Shown: positions 1 through 6,948, counted from the first letter of the stretch. The stretch is 16,716 nt of DNA from Fimenecus sp051881415 (GCA_051881415.1 JBJEPV010000022.1:1-16716), one strand, 5' to 3'. Notes: generated by a model from the sequence alone, not told the origin. A program made the numbers and translations.

Positions 1-27
1 GTAGGGAACGACCTCAGTGTCGTTCCG
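1..27 (+). repeat. Palindromic unit, copy 1
   Basis: Begins GTAGGG and ends CCG. Perfect 8-base arms GGAACGAC (5-12) and GTCGTTCC (19-26) enclose a 6-base loop. It shares its ends, length and layout with the units at 48-74 and 182-207, but has different inner arms. The window edge may cut a larger element. Confidence 0.65.
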
Positions 28-47
28 CGAAATTACATCAAAATTTA

Positions 48-74
48 CGGGCGGGCATGGAAACCTGCCCCTAC
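48..74 (-). repeat. Palindromic unit, copy 2 (opposite orientation)
   Basis: Read on the minus strand it starts GTAGGG and ends CCG after 27 bases, like copy 1. On the plus strand the inner stem is GGGCA (53-57) with TGCCC (66-70), plus GG (59-60) with CC (64-65) around an AAA loop; T58 is a single-base bulge. The stem is less perfect than in the other two copies. Confidence 0.55.
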
Positions 75-112
75 AACGGGTCGTCGAGGTTACGGCTACG
101 CCATTACCCCTT

Positions 113-145
113 TGTCGCTACGCGACATTTCCCCTAACAGGGGAA
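113..145. repeat. Two tandem hairpins
   Basis: The first hairpin has perfect 6-base arms TGTCGC (113-118) and GCGACA (122-127) with loop TAC. One base later the second has perfect 7-base arms TTCCCCT (129-135) and AGGGGAA (139-145) with loop AAC. No T-tract follows, so these are not standard terminators. From memory, similar hairpin pairs are common in intergenic DNA of gut Clostridia, which suggests a dispersed repeat family rather than a local regulator. Confidence 0.55.
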
Positions 146-181
146 GCTCACCGACCCCTACGCTCGTATTGTATTTCGTGC

Positions 182-220
182 GTAGGGAACGGGCATTGCC
201 CGTTCCGTTAATACCCCTAC
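182..220 (+). repeat. Palindromic unit, copy 3, with an extra inverted end
   Basis: The unit 182-207 begins GTAGGG and ends CCG. Perfect 10-base arms GGAACGGGCA (186-195) and TGCCCGTTCC (197-206) flank a single central T. CCCCTAC at 214-220 mirrors the GTAGGG at 182-187, so a larger element with inverted GTAGGG ends may span 182-220. Confidence 0.65.
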
Positions 221-402
221 AAACCCCAATTTCTTGAGGTGTTTCACTTTAAGCGCATTGTGTTATACGAATAAAAGGGCTTGCGTCTGCGCAAAGCCGC
301 CGACTATGGTTGCCTGTTTGAGATTTTACCATTGACAGAACCCCAAAAATATGGTTTGCTATTTGTACACCCTAAAAATGGAATCCACACGGGAGGCGTT
401 TT

Positions 403-2034
403 ATGCAAACGATACACGCGGCCGATTTCGGCATTGTGCCGAACACGGAGATTACCGAAAACCTGATAAACCTGTTTGCCCACGCGAAAGCGACAGACGG
501 CGAAAAGACCGTTTTATTTGACGCGGGCACCTATTTCATAGACAGCGCAAAATGTGCGCAAAAAATGTTGTATATAACAAACACCGTCGGCGACGCGGAA
601 TTTGCAGACGGCGAAACACCGCACAAAAATGCCGTGCCGTTTTATTTGGAGGGGATTTCCGACCTCACCGTGGACGGCGGCGACGCGGTTTTTGTCATCG
701 ACGGCAAGGTGACGAATATCGCAGTGGAAGACTGCAAAAATATTACGCTGAAAAATATGGAAATCCGCCACAGCCACCCCGATATGCACGAATTGCAGGT
801 TTTGCACCGCGGGTTGTTCCATGTTGATTTTGCGCTGGACCGTGACACACAGTACACGGTGGAAAACGGGAAACTGTATTTTTATGGGCAGGATTACCGC
901 GTCCGCGCGGACAAAAACGCTGTAAATGCTTGGTGGATTGGGCTTATCCGCAAAGCGACGCCCGACAAGGTCAAGCGTGTGCATCACCCGCTGTTCGGGG
1001 TGCGCAAAATTGAGGATTTGGGGAACGGCAAGGTGCGTGCGCATTTTTTGAACACCTCGCGCTTTAAATCGGGGGACTGCTTTTATGTGTATGATGTCCG
1101 CCGACAGTTTGCGGGGATTTTTGTCAACCGCACGGAGAATATCACTCTGCAAAACATCAAACAGCGGTTTAATTATTCGCTTGCACTCGTCGTACAGGAC
1201 AGTGAAAATATTACCGTAGACCGCGTGGAATTCGCTCCCGAGAACGGGGGCGCGCGCAAACTTGCTTCCGTTGCCGATTTTATGCAGATTTGTATGTGCC
1301 GCGGCAAGGTGCGCGTGACGGACAGCTTCTTTGACGGCGCGGGGGATGACTGCTTAAATGTGCATGGGCACCACTTTAAAATCACAAAAAAAGAGGGAAA
1401 TACCCTGACCGTTCGCTTTATGCACCCGCAGTCGCACGGCTTTAACCCGTTGCGCGTTGGGGATACGGTTGCGTTTATCGACACGGATACGCTTTTGGAA
1501 GCGGGGCAAACCGTGATTACACAGTCCGAAATGCTCAATGAATACGAAATCCGTTTGCAGGTGGAAAATGCGGGAAATGCCGTGGTCGGTGCGGTCGTGG
1601 AAGATGTCAGCGCGTGCCCTGATTTGGATTTTTGCAACAACAAAATGACGCGCATCATTACCCGCGGCTTGCTGATTACCACCCGCGGCAAGGTGAATAT
1701 TGCAAACAATCATTTTGTCAGCACCACCATGAGTGGAATTTTGCTGTCGGACGATGCAAAAAGCTGGTATGAAAGCGGTATGTGCCGCGATGTGACCATA
1801 CAGCAAAACACCTTTGATTACAGCGGCGGAACGCCGATTTTAATTCTGCCCGAAAACCGCCGCCATGCGGGCGCGGTGCATAAAAATATCAAAATTCTCG
1901 GCAATACGTTCGGGAAGTATGCGGGTGTTTGCATCAAAGCCAAGTCCACCGACGGGATTTTGATACAGCAAAACCTTTTTGGCACGAAAAAGTATTTGCA
2001 AACAGAAAACTGCGCCGATGTAACGGCGCAGTAA
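403..2034 (+). CDS. GH110-family alpha-1,3-galactosidase-like protein (right-handed beta-helix)
   Basis: 543 residues, predicted to remove terminal alpha-1,3-linked galactose (as in blood-group B or alpha-Gal glycans) by hydrolysis. The body shows repeated beta-helix rungs such as ENITLQNI, ENITVDRVEF and RDVTIQQNTF. The segment 290-350 (ADFMQ, then GAGDDCLNVHG, then RFMHPQSHGF) and the segment 420-470 (RGLLITTRGK, SGILLSDDAKSWYESG) match by eye the conserved core of Bacteroides GH110 enzymes. Likely active-site acids are D292 and the D315-D316 pair, an assignment made from memory of the family. The start ATG has GGGAGG at 391-396, six bases upstream. There is no signal peptide, so the protein should be cytoplasmic, unlike most characterised GH110 enzymes. 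It stands alone, followed by a hairpin over its stop codon and a terminator. A related inactive or differently specific beta-helix hydrolase is possible. Confidence 0.8.
   Translation: MQTIHAADFGIVPNTEITENLINLFAHAKATDGEKTVLFDAGTYFIDSAKCAQKMLYITNTVGDAEFADGETPHKNAVPFYLEGISDLTVDGGDAVFVIDGKVTNIAVEDCKNITLKNMEIRHSHPDMHELQVLHRGLFHVDFALDRDTQYTVENGKLYFYGQDYRVRADKNAVNAWWIGLIRKATPDKVKRVHHPLFGVRKIEDLGNGKVRAHFLNTSRFKSGDCFYVYDVRRQFAGIFVNRTENITLQNIKQRFNYSLALVVQDSENITVDRVEFAPENGGARKLASVADFMQICMCRGKVRVTDSFFDGAGDDCLNVHGHHFKITKKEGNTLTVRFMHPQSHGFNPLRVGDTVAFIDTDTLLEAGQTVITQSEMLNEYEIRLQVENAGNAVVGAVVEDVSACPDLDFCNNKMTRIITRGLLITTRGKVNIANNHFVSTTMSGILLSDDAKSWYESGMCRDVTIQQNTFDYSGGTPILILPENRRHAGAVHKNIKILGNTFGKYAGVCIKAKSTDGILIQQNLFGTKKYLQTENCADVTAQ
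2009..2032 (+). other. Perfect hairpin ending on the GH110 stop codon
   Basis: Arms of 9 bases, ACTGCGCCG (2009-2017) and CGGCGCAGT (2024-2032), pair perfectly around a 6-base loop. The last base of the right arm is the first base of the TAA stop. No T-tract follows, so it is not itself a standard terminator; the terminator lies about 38 bases further on. It may protect the 3' end of the mRNA or affect termination, which is inference. Confidence 0.5.
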
Positions 2035-2069
2035 GTCGGTTCGGATTGTTACCGTTACGCTGCACAAGT

Positions 2070-2108
2070 AAACCACCGTATTCCCGAAAAAGGAATACGG
2101 TGGTTTTT
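2070..2108. terminator. Terminator shared by convergent genes
   Basis: A stem of about 15 bp pairs 2070-2084 with 2092-2106 (core ACCACCGTATTCC) around a 7-base loop. It ends in T residues on the plus strand, so it suits the GH110 gene. On the minus strand the stem is followed by only TTT, so it probably serves the serine hydrolase gene, whose stop is at 2112, less efficiently. Confidence 0.85.
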
Positions 2109-2111
2109 AAC

Positions 2112-3722
2112 TCAGTCTTTAAATTTGCCGTAGTGCTTCGGCTCGGCAACGGGCGGGGCGAAGCGAATAAGAATTTGTGCCGCTTTTGCAAGCACGGGGT
2201 TTTTAATCACTTCTTTAAAACTGCCGATTAACGAGTCGCAAATTTTGTAGGTGGACGGCGTTGAGGTCGGGGTGATGGTGACGCGGTCATTGCGCTTAAA
2301 CAGGAAGTTTAAGTCTCGTTTGCCGATGGTTTCAATCGGGCGGATGGAGATTTTTAAATTCACATCGTCGAGCCACACCGCGTTTGCACAAACCTTAAAG
2401 GTGATTTGCCCCAAAGTCATGGTGCCGTAGCGGTAATAACCGTCCATACCGCAGTCCACGGTGTTGTTTTCGTCGCCCTCATCCCAGGTGATAGAACACT
2501 CGTGCTCTTTAAATCGAAAACGGATATTGTCGATATTGCCCGCGCGGTCGGACATCATAAAGGTCACTGCGAGCGGGAGCATACTCATCGGGAACCCGAT
2601 AAGGTTTAAGAAAATCTTTTTGCGCACTTTAATGGTTCTGCCGTCGATTTTCGGTTCCAACATAGAGCGCGGCGAAACGGCGGGACGCTCAATCAATGAG
2701 GTTTCAAACTTCGGCGGGGCTTCTTTTTCTGCATTTTCATTCACGAATGCGTAGGGGAAGAACTTCCAAATCGCATCGCGCGCCTGCTGTTCAATCGGCA
2801 CAGCCGCCGTCGTGACAATACAGGCGTCATAATCGGGCAGAATAATGGCGAACTGCGAAAACATACCGTCCGCACGGTAGGAATTCGGAATGCCGCCGTT
2901 CATCCAAAAGCAGTAGCCGTACCCCTGCCGCATATCCAAATCCTGACAGGGCTGTGTAACGCCCTCGGGCAGTTGGTTTGCAGTTGCCTCTTTGACCCAA
3001 GCGGCGGGAATGACGCGTTTGCCGCGGTATTTGCCGCCGTGTAAGTAGCAGTCGGCGAATTTTGCCAAATCCTCGGTGGTAATGTAAAGCCCCCAGCCAC
3101 CGGCCTCCACGCCGTTTTGGTCGGTTTCCCAAAACGGGATTTCTATTCCCAACGGCTCAAACAAACGCGGTGTTAAGTACTCAATCACGCTCATGTTCGT
3201 GACGCGGTGCAAAATGGCGCACAGCATATAGATGTTTTCATTGACATACAAAAATTCCGTGCCCGGCTCAAACACCCACGGGGAGTTGATAAAGTCGGCA
3301 ATCCAATCGATTTTACCTTTGTCTTCAAGCAAATCGGTCTGCTTGCCGGAGGTCATGGTAATCAGTGTGCGCACGGTCATTTTGTCAAAATAGGGGTGCG
3401 GCGTTTTCGGCGGATAATCCGGGAAAAAGTCCACCACCTTGTCGTCCAGCGACAAAAGCCCCTCCGAAACGGCAAAGCCGATTGCCGTGGCGGTAAAGCT
3501 TTTGCTGACGGAATACATGGTGTGCTTTGTGTGCGCGTCAAACGGCTCATTGTACCACTCCACGGCAACCTTGCCGTGCCGCAGAACCATCAAGCTGTGG
3601 AATTCCAATTCTTCCCGCTGAATATACTCAATGAACTGTTCCACAACATCCGCGTAAACGCCGACCGCCTCCGGCGAAGCGGCACGCGGTAAATCTGTCT
3701 TTTTTGTCGGCAAAAGAAACAC
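2112..3722 (-). CDS. Serine hydrolase, beta-lactamase/class C family, with an extra C-terminal domain
   Basis: About 536 residues. Residues 20-325 form a penicillin-binding-protein/beta-lactamase-like fold. The SxxK motif is S71-V-S-K74 (in MYSVSKSF), giving the nucleophile serine and its base. YVN at 159-161 fits the second motif YxN. HGGKYRGKRVIPAAWV (228-243) and GYGYCFW through ADGMFSQF (268-291) are typical family blocks. Residues about 330-536 are a beta-rich domain that I do not recognise. No signal peptide is visible, so it is probably an intracellular esterase or amidase; the substrate is unknown. The first possible start is GTG at 3722-3720, since an in-frame TGA lies just upstream. 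However, AAAGGG (3724-3729) sits only one base from it; a TTG at 3713-3711, ten bases from that site, may be the true start. It has its own promoter and is convergent with the GH110 gene. Confidence 0.88.
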   Translation of the reverse strand: MFLLPTKKTDLPRAASPEAVGVYADVVEQFIEYIQREELEFHSLMVLRHGKVAVEWYNEPFDAHTKHTMYSVSKSFTATAIGFAVSEGLLSLDDKVVDFFPDYPPKTPHPYFDKMTVRTLITMTSGKQTDLLEDKGKIDWIADFINSPWVFEPGTEFLYVNENIYMLCAILHRVTNMSVIEYLTPRLFEPLGIEIPFWETDQNGVEAGGWGLYITTEDLAKFADCYLHGGKYRGKRVIPAAWVKEATANQLPEGVTQPCQDLDMRQGYGYCFWMNGGIPNSYRADGMFSQFAIILPDYDACIVTTAAVPIEQQARDAIWKFFPYAFVNENAEKEAPPKFETSLIERPAVSPRSMLEPKIDGRTIKVRKKIFLNLIGFPMSMLPLAVTFMMSDRAGNIDNIRFRFKEHECSITWDEGDENNTVDCGMDGYYRYGTMTLGQITFKVCANAVWLDDVNLKISIRPIETIGKRDLNFLFKRNDRVTITPTSTPSTYKICDSLIGSFKEVIKNPVLAKAAQILIRFAPPVAEPKHYGKFKD

Positions 3723-3723
3723 A

Positions 3724-3729
3724 CCCTTT
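3724..3729 (-). promoter_or_regulatory. Ribosome binding site of the serine hydrolase gene
   Basis: Minus-strand AAAGGG. It is one base from the GTG at 3722 and ten bases from the in-frame TTG at 3713. The spacing favours TTG although GTG gives the longest frame. Confidence 0.5.
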
Positions 3730-3753
3730 CAAGCAATTTATTTTTACCGAAAC

Positions 3754-3782
3754 AGTATAGCACAAATCTTCAAAAAAAGCAA
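3754..3782 (-). promoter_or_regulatory. Sigma-A-type promoter for the serine hydrolase gene
   Basis: Read on the minus strand: -35 TTGCTT (3782-3777), a 17-base spacer, then -10 TATACT (3759-3754) preceded by TGC, giving an extended -10. The weak -35 is balanced by the TGn element. It lies about 30 bases upstream of the start and just past the ilvE terminator, so the gene is an independent transcription unit. Confidence 0.7.
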
Positions 3783-3792
3783 CGACTTGCAC

Positions 3793-3822
3793 AAAAAAGA
3801 GGCAGGCTTTTCGCCTGCCTTT
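3793..3822 (-). terminator. Rho-independent terminator of the capD-like/ilvE operon
   Basis: On the minus strand, stem AGGCAGGC (3820-3813) with GCCTGCCT (3807-3800) closes a 5-base GAAAA loop and is followed after one C by six T residues (3798-3793). It stands 37 bases after the ilvE stop codon, and its T-tract ends just before the serine hydrolase promoter. Confidence 0.88.
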
Positions 3823-3828
3823 CGGGAA

Positions 3829-3858
3829 AATGGACAAGTCTGCGTGGCTTTGTCCATT
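3829..3858 (-). other. Perfect hairpin overlapping the ilvE stop codon
   Basis: AATGGACAA (3829-3837) and TTGTCCATT (3850-3858) are perfect 9-base arms around a 12-base loop. On the minus strand the left arm includes two bases of the TAA stop at 3859-3857. There is no T-tract, and the true terminator follows separately. The layout repeats that seen after the GH110 gene. Confidence 0.5.
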
Positions 3859-4924
3859 ACATGATTTCGACTGTCCAGCCGAATTTGTCAGGCAGATTGC
3901 CCCATTGTATGCCCGTGAGTACATCATACAGATGCTGTGTGACCGCACCGATTTCACCGTTGTTAATGATGAATTTTTCATCTTTATAGCAAAGCTCGCC
4001 AATCGGGGACACAACGGCCGCAGTACCGCAGCCCCAGGCTTCCTCCAATGTGCCGTTGCGCAGGGCTTCGCCAAGCTCGTCTACGCTCAAAAGGCGCTCG
4101 TTTACGGTGTACCCTTCGCTTTTTAAAACCTCAATGCAGGATTTTCGGGTAATACCCGGCAGAATGGAGCCCGTAAGCTTCGGTGTGACGATTTCACCGT
4201 TAATTTTAAACATGACATTCATCGCGCCGACTTCTTCAATGTATTTGCGCTCTACGCCGTCCAGCCACAAAACCTGCGAATAGCCTTTTTCCTCTGCGCG
4301 TTGCCCTGCGCGGTTGCTTGCGGCGTAGTTGCCGCCGCATTTTGCATAGCCGGTACCGCCGCGTACGGCACGGACATCCTCTGATTCAATCATAATCTTT
4401 ACAGGATTGATGCCCTCTTTGTAATAACTGCCCACGGGGGACGCAATAATTGCGAATACTGCGTTATGCACGGCGTGTACGCCCAACGATTCGTCATTGC
4501 CGAACATAAACGGGCGCAAATAGAGCGAAGTGCCGGGGGAGGATGGTGTCCAATCCTGCTCGGTATGTACAAAGGTTGTAAGAATTTCCATCGCGTCTGC
4601 TTCGGGAATTTGCGGCAGGCAAAGGCGCTCTGCCGAATTGTTCATACGGCGAATATTCTCCATCGGGCGGAACAACTGCACCTTGCCGTCTGCGCGGCGA
4701 TATGCCTTTAAGCCCTCAAAGATTTCAGACCCGTAATGCAGTACGGTCGAAGCCGGATGAATGGACAAAGCGCCGAACGGTACGATGCGCGCATTGTGCC
4801 AGCCGATATCCGCTGAATAGTCCATAAGAAACATATGGTCCGTAAATATCTGCCCGAAGCCCAACTTGCTTTCATCGGTCGGCTTTGCCTTCGGATTTTT
4901 GGTTTTTTCGATTTTAATTTCCAT
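3857..4924 (-). CDS. ilvE: Branched-chain amino-acid aminotransferase
   Basis: 355 residues from the preferred start. A class IV PLP-dependent aminotransferase that interconverts valine, leucine and isoleucine with their 2-oxo acids, using glutamate/2-oxoglutarate, in the cytoplasm. In numbering from the upstream ATG, FTDHMFLMDY (30-39) and HYGSEIFEGLKAYR (66-79) are typical of the longer ilvE type. GTGYAKCGGNYAAS (193-206) carries the PLP Schiff-base lysine K198. ERKYIEEVGAMNVMF (228-242) holds the cofactor-contacting glutamate, and GSILPGITRKS (255-265) is the phosphate-binding turn. Length is normal. An ATG at 4933 is possible, but GGAG (4937-4934) touches it directly; the ATG at 4924 lies nine bases from GGAG and gives the usual MEIKIEKT start. 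It follows the capD-like gene by 19 bases, with no promoter or attenuator of its own, so it is probably co-transcribed. Confidence 0.95.
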   Translation of the reverse strand: MEIKIEKTKNPKAKPTDESKLGFGQIFTDHMFLMDYSADIGWHNARIVPFGALSIHPASTVLHYGSEIFEGLKAYRRADGKVQLFRPMENIRRMNNSAERLCLPQIPEADAMEILTTFVHTEQDWTPSSPGTSLYLRPFMFGNDESLGVHAVHNAVFAIIASPVGSYYKEGINPVKIMIESEDVRAVRGGTGYAKCGGNYAASNRAGQRAEEKGYSQVLWLDGVERKYIEEVGAMNVMFKINGEIVTPKLTGSILPGITRKSCIEVLKSEGYTVNERLLSVDELGEALRNGTLEEAWGCGTAAVVSPIGELCYKDEKFIINNGEIGAVTQHLYDVLTGIQWGNLPDKFGWTVEIM

Positions 4925-4933
4925 TTCAAACAT

Positions 4934-4937
4934 CTCC
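4934..4937 (-). promoter_or_regulatory. Ribosome binding site that selects the ilvE start
   Basis: Minus-strand GGAG is directly next to the upstream ATG (4933-4931) but nine bases from the in-frame ATG at 4924-4922, which is therefore the likelier start. Confidence 0.6.
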
Positions 4938-4943
4938 GTTTGT

Positions 4944-6857
4944 TTATTTGTCAGTTTTGTAATTGGGAACCAGCTCTTTCAAGAAGACCTTGGAGTCCTC
5001 CGGCGACAGCGTGGCAATCCGCGCAATGTGCTCCATGAGCAAATTGTCGTCAAAATCATACGGCGCCGTCACAAAGATTTTGTCGTTTTGCGTTTTGTGC
5101 ATACCCTCTTTCTCCGACGGCAAAATCAACTCTTCATAGAGCTTTTCCCCGGGACGAAGCCCCGTAAACTGAATGTCAATATCCACATACGGCTCATAGC
5201 CCGACAGCTTGATGAGCTTTTCGGCAAGCGTCACGATTTTGACGGGCTCGCCCATATCCAACACAAAAATCTCGCCGCCCTTGGCAAGGCCGCCTGCCTG
5301 CACCACCAACTGCGCCGCCTCGGGAATGGTCATAAAGTAGCGGGTAATGTCAGGGTGGGTAACGGTCAAAGGCCCGCCGTTTTCGAGCTGTTCTTTAAAC
5401 AGCGGAATGACGCTGCCGTTGGAGCCTAATACATTGCCGAAACGTACCGCGGCAAATTTGGTGTTTTCGGAAATTTTGGAAAAATGCTGTACCACCAATT
5501 CACAGCACCGCTTGGTTGCCCCCATCACATTGGTGGGGTTGACCGCTTTGTCGGTCGAAAGCAACACAAAATTGCGCACGCCGAATTCGTCGGCAATCTT
5601 TGCGGTGTTGTATGTACCGAGAATATTGTTTTTAATGGCTTCGTAGGGGCTGTCCTCCATCAAGGGCACATGCTTGTGTGCCGCGGCGTGGAAAACGCTC
5701 GTCGGGTGAAATTCCGCAAACACTTCCCGAAGCCGCGCTTCTTCGCGCACGGAGCCGATACGGATTTCAATTTGCGGCGTGCCGAAATATTGCCGGTCTA
5801 ACGAATTTTTCAGCGCGTAGGCGTTGTTTTCGTAAATATCGAAAATGACGATTTTTTCAGGCGAATATTTGGCAATCTGCCGGCAAAGCTCCGACCCGAT
5901 AGATCCGCCGCCGCCCGTGACCAAAACGACCTCGTCGGTGACATATTTGCACACATCGGGATTTAATTCCACCGGCGGGCGGGAAAGCAAGTCCAAAATA
6001 TCCACTTGCCGCGCCGCTTTGAGCGCGGATTTGCGCTCGCCCGTAAATTCATGGTGCTCGGATGCCATTTTTACGGTACAGCCCGTATCCACAAGTTTTT
6101 CAAGCAAATCGCGCTTGCGCGCCTCATCAATTTCGGTAATACAGAAGTAAATGACATCGATTTCATATTTTTGCACCGCTTCTGCAACTTGGTCGCAGGT
6201 GCCGACCACAGGCGTACCGACAATCGACATACCGATTTTTTGCGCGTTATCGTCCAAAATGGCCACCGGCACACCGAGACGGTAATCCGTCAACTGTAAC
6301 TCCGTAATCAGCGCATTGCCGATATTTCCCGCGCCGACCACCAAAATGCGCTTCGGCGCAACGCCGCCTTCCGGTTTGCCGTTGTGCCGCCGCCCTTCTT
6401 TGATTAACAGCCGTGCCGAGCGATAGAAGATGCGCAGCAACAGGCATAATACCATAATCAGAATGCAGGAATCCACATATACGGAAAACGGAAGCACATT
6501 GAAACACAACGGAATATTGTGCCCGCCGTGTTGCAGAGAACGGCAGATTTTCATACCGATAAAGTCAAACAGCCAAGTGCCGCAGGTCGCAAAAATCGCC
6601 GACAGGCTGAACCGAAGAATATCGTAAAGACCGGCATATCGCCACAAGGTGTGATAGACTTTAAACAACACATTACAGCCGAGATAGCACAGGATGACAA
6701 ACGGAATGCGCAAGCAAAGACGCATAGCAAGCGTCAAATCCATTTTAAAATTCCAATGCAGAAATACCATTGCAAAATAGATTGCGGTTACAATCAAACA
6801 GTCTGCCGCAACCAATAAAACGGTGCGTTTCCCGAGTTTCTGCTTTTGCTTCAACAT
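4944..6857 (-). CDS. Membrane-anchored nucleotide-sugar 4,6-dehydratase, CapD/FlaA1/WbpM family
   Basis: 637 residues. Likely a UDP-N-acetylglucosamine-type 4,6-dehydratase supplying modified sugars for capsule, cell-wall polysaccharide or protein glycosylation. The N-terminus has about four hydrophobic segments (roughly 13-33, 48-66, 83-101, 122-145). A first Rossmann-like domain starts at ILVVGAGNIG (171-180). The catalytic short-chain dehydrogenase-type domain starts at VTGGGGSIGSE (313-323). STDKAVNP (434-441) and NVMGATKR (443-450) give the S-M-K catalytic set of the WbpM/PglF group, with methionine M445 where classical members have tyrosine, and K449. VRFGNVLGSNGSVIP (471-485) and FTGLRPGEKLYEEL (564-577) are family signatures. 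The ATG has GGGGG about five bases upstream. It is the first gene of a two-gene operon with ilvE, read from a near-consensus promoter. No glycosyltransferase lies nearby, so the product sugar cannot be told. Confidence 0.93.
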   Translation of the reverse strand: MLKQKQKLGKRTVLLVAADCLIVTAIYFAMVFLHWNFKMDLTLAMRLCLRIPFVILCYLGCNVLFKVYHTLWRYAGLYDILRFSLSAIFATCGTWLFDFIGMKICRSLQHGGHNIPLCFNVLPFSVYVDSCILIMVLCLLLRIFYRSARLLIKEGRRHNGKPEGGVAPKRILVVGAGNIGNALITELQLTDYRLGVPVAILDDNAQKIGMSIVGTPVVGTCDQVAEAVQKYEIDVIYFCITEIDEARKRDLLEKLVDTGCTVKMASEHHEFTGERKSALKAARQVDILDLLSRPPVELNPDVCKYVTDEVVLVTGGGGSIGSELCRQIAKYSPEKIVIFDIYENNAYALKNSLDRQYFGTPQIEIRIGSVREEARLREVFAEFHPTSVFHAAAHKHVPLMEDSPYEAIKNNILGTYNTAKIADEFGVRNFVLLSTDKAVNPTNVMGATKRCCELVVQHFSKISENTKFAAVRFGNVLGSNGSVIPLFKEQLENGGPLTVTHPDITRYFMTIPEAAQLVVQAGGLAKGGEIFVLDMGEPVKIVTLAEKLIKLSGYEPYVDIDIQFTGLRPGEKLYEELILPSEKEGMHKTQNDKIFVTAPYDFDDNLLMEHIARIATLSPEDSKVFLKELVPNYKTDK

Positions 6858-6919
6858 ATCAGCCCCCGATTTTTACCGCCGCAAACCATGCGTGCATATA
6901 CGGTTATACTTGACTAAGT

Positions 6920-6948
6920 ATTTTACTCTTTTCTTTTTTGTATGTCAA
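6920..6948 (-). promoter_or_regulatory. Promoter of the capD-like/ilvE operon
   Basis: On the minus strand: perfect -35 TTGACA (6948-6943), a 17-base A-rich spacer, and -10 TAAAAT (6925-6920). This predicts an untranslated leader of about 55 bases. No T-box or other leader structure was recognised. Confidence 0.85.

Larger units (their letters stand above)
1..402. other. Gene-free region with palindromic repeats upstream of the GH110 gene
   Basis: No credible coding region is present. The first 220 bases are built from short inverted repeats, listed separately. From about 221 to 402 the sequence is ordinary intergenic DNA that must contain the promoter of the following gene. A perfect -35 hexamer TTGACA lies at 332-337, but the hexamer 17 bases downstream (TTTGCT) matches -10 poorly. 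A TATACG at 264-269 preceded by TGT is an alternative -10 without a good -35. I cannot choose between them. No recognisable operator or riboswitch was seen. Confidence 0.6.

Noticed and set aside
1..220. CRISPR array
   Set aside because: Units differ in orientation and inner sequence, and spacing is irregular (about 20 then 107 bases); no cas gene is present.
332..360. Promoter for the GH110 gene from TTGACA at 332
   Set aside because: The -35 box is perfect, but the hexamer at the right distance (TTTGCT) matches only three of six -10 positions; not called as a promoter.
17..466. Two small open frames (17-211 and 281-466) in the repeat region
   Set aside because: They run through the palindromes, lack good ribosome sites, show no recognisable protein features, and the second overlaps the GH110 start in another frame.
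514..1152. 212-codon frame antisense to the GH110 gene
   Set aside because: A mirror frame caused by codon bias of the real gene; no ribosome site and no family motif.
4925..4943. T-box or attenuator before ilvE
   Set aside because: Only 19 bases separate the genes; there is no room for a leader structure.
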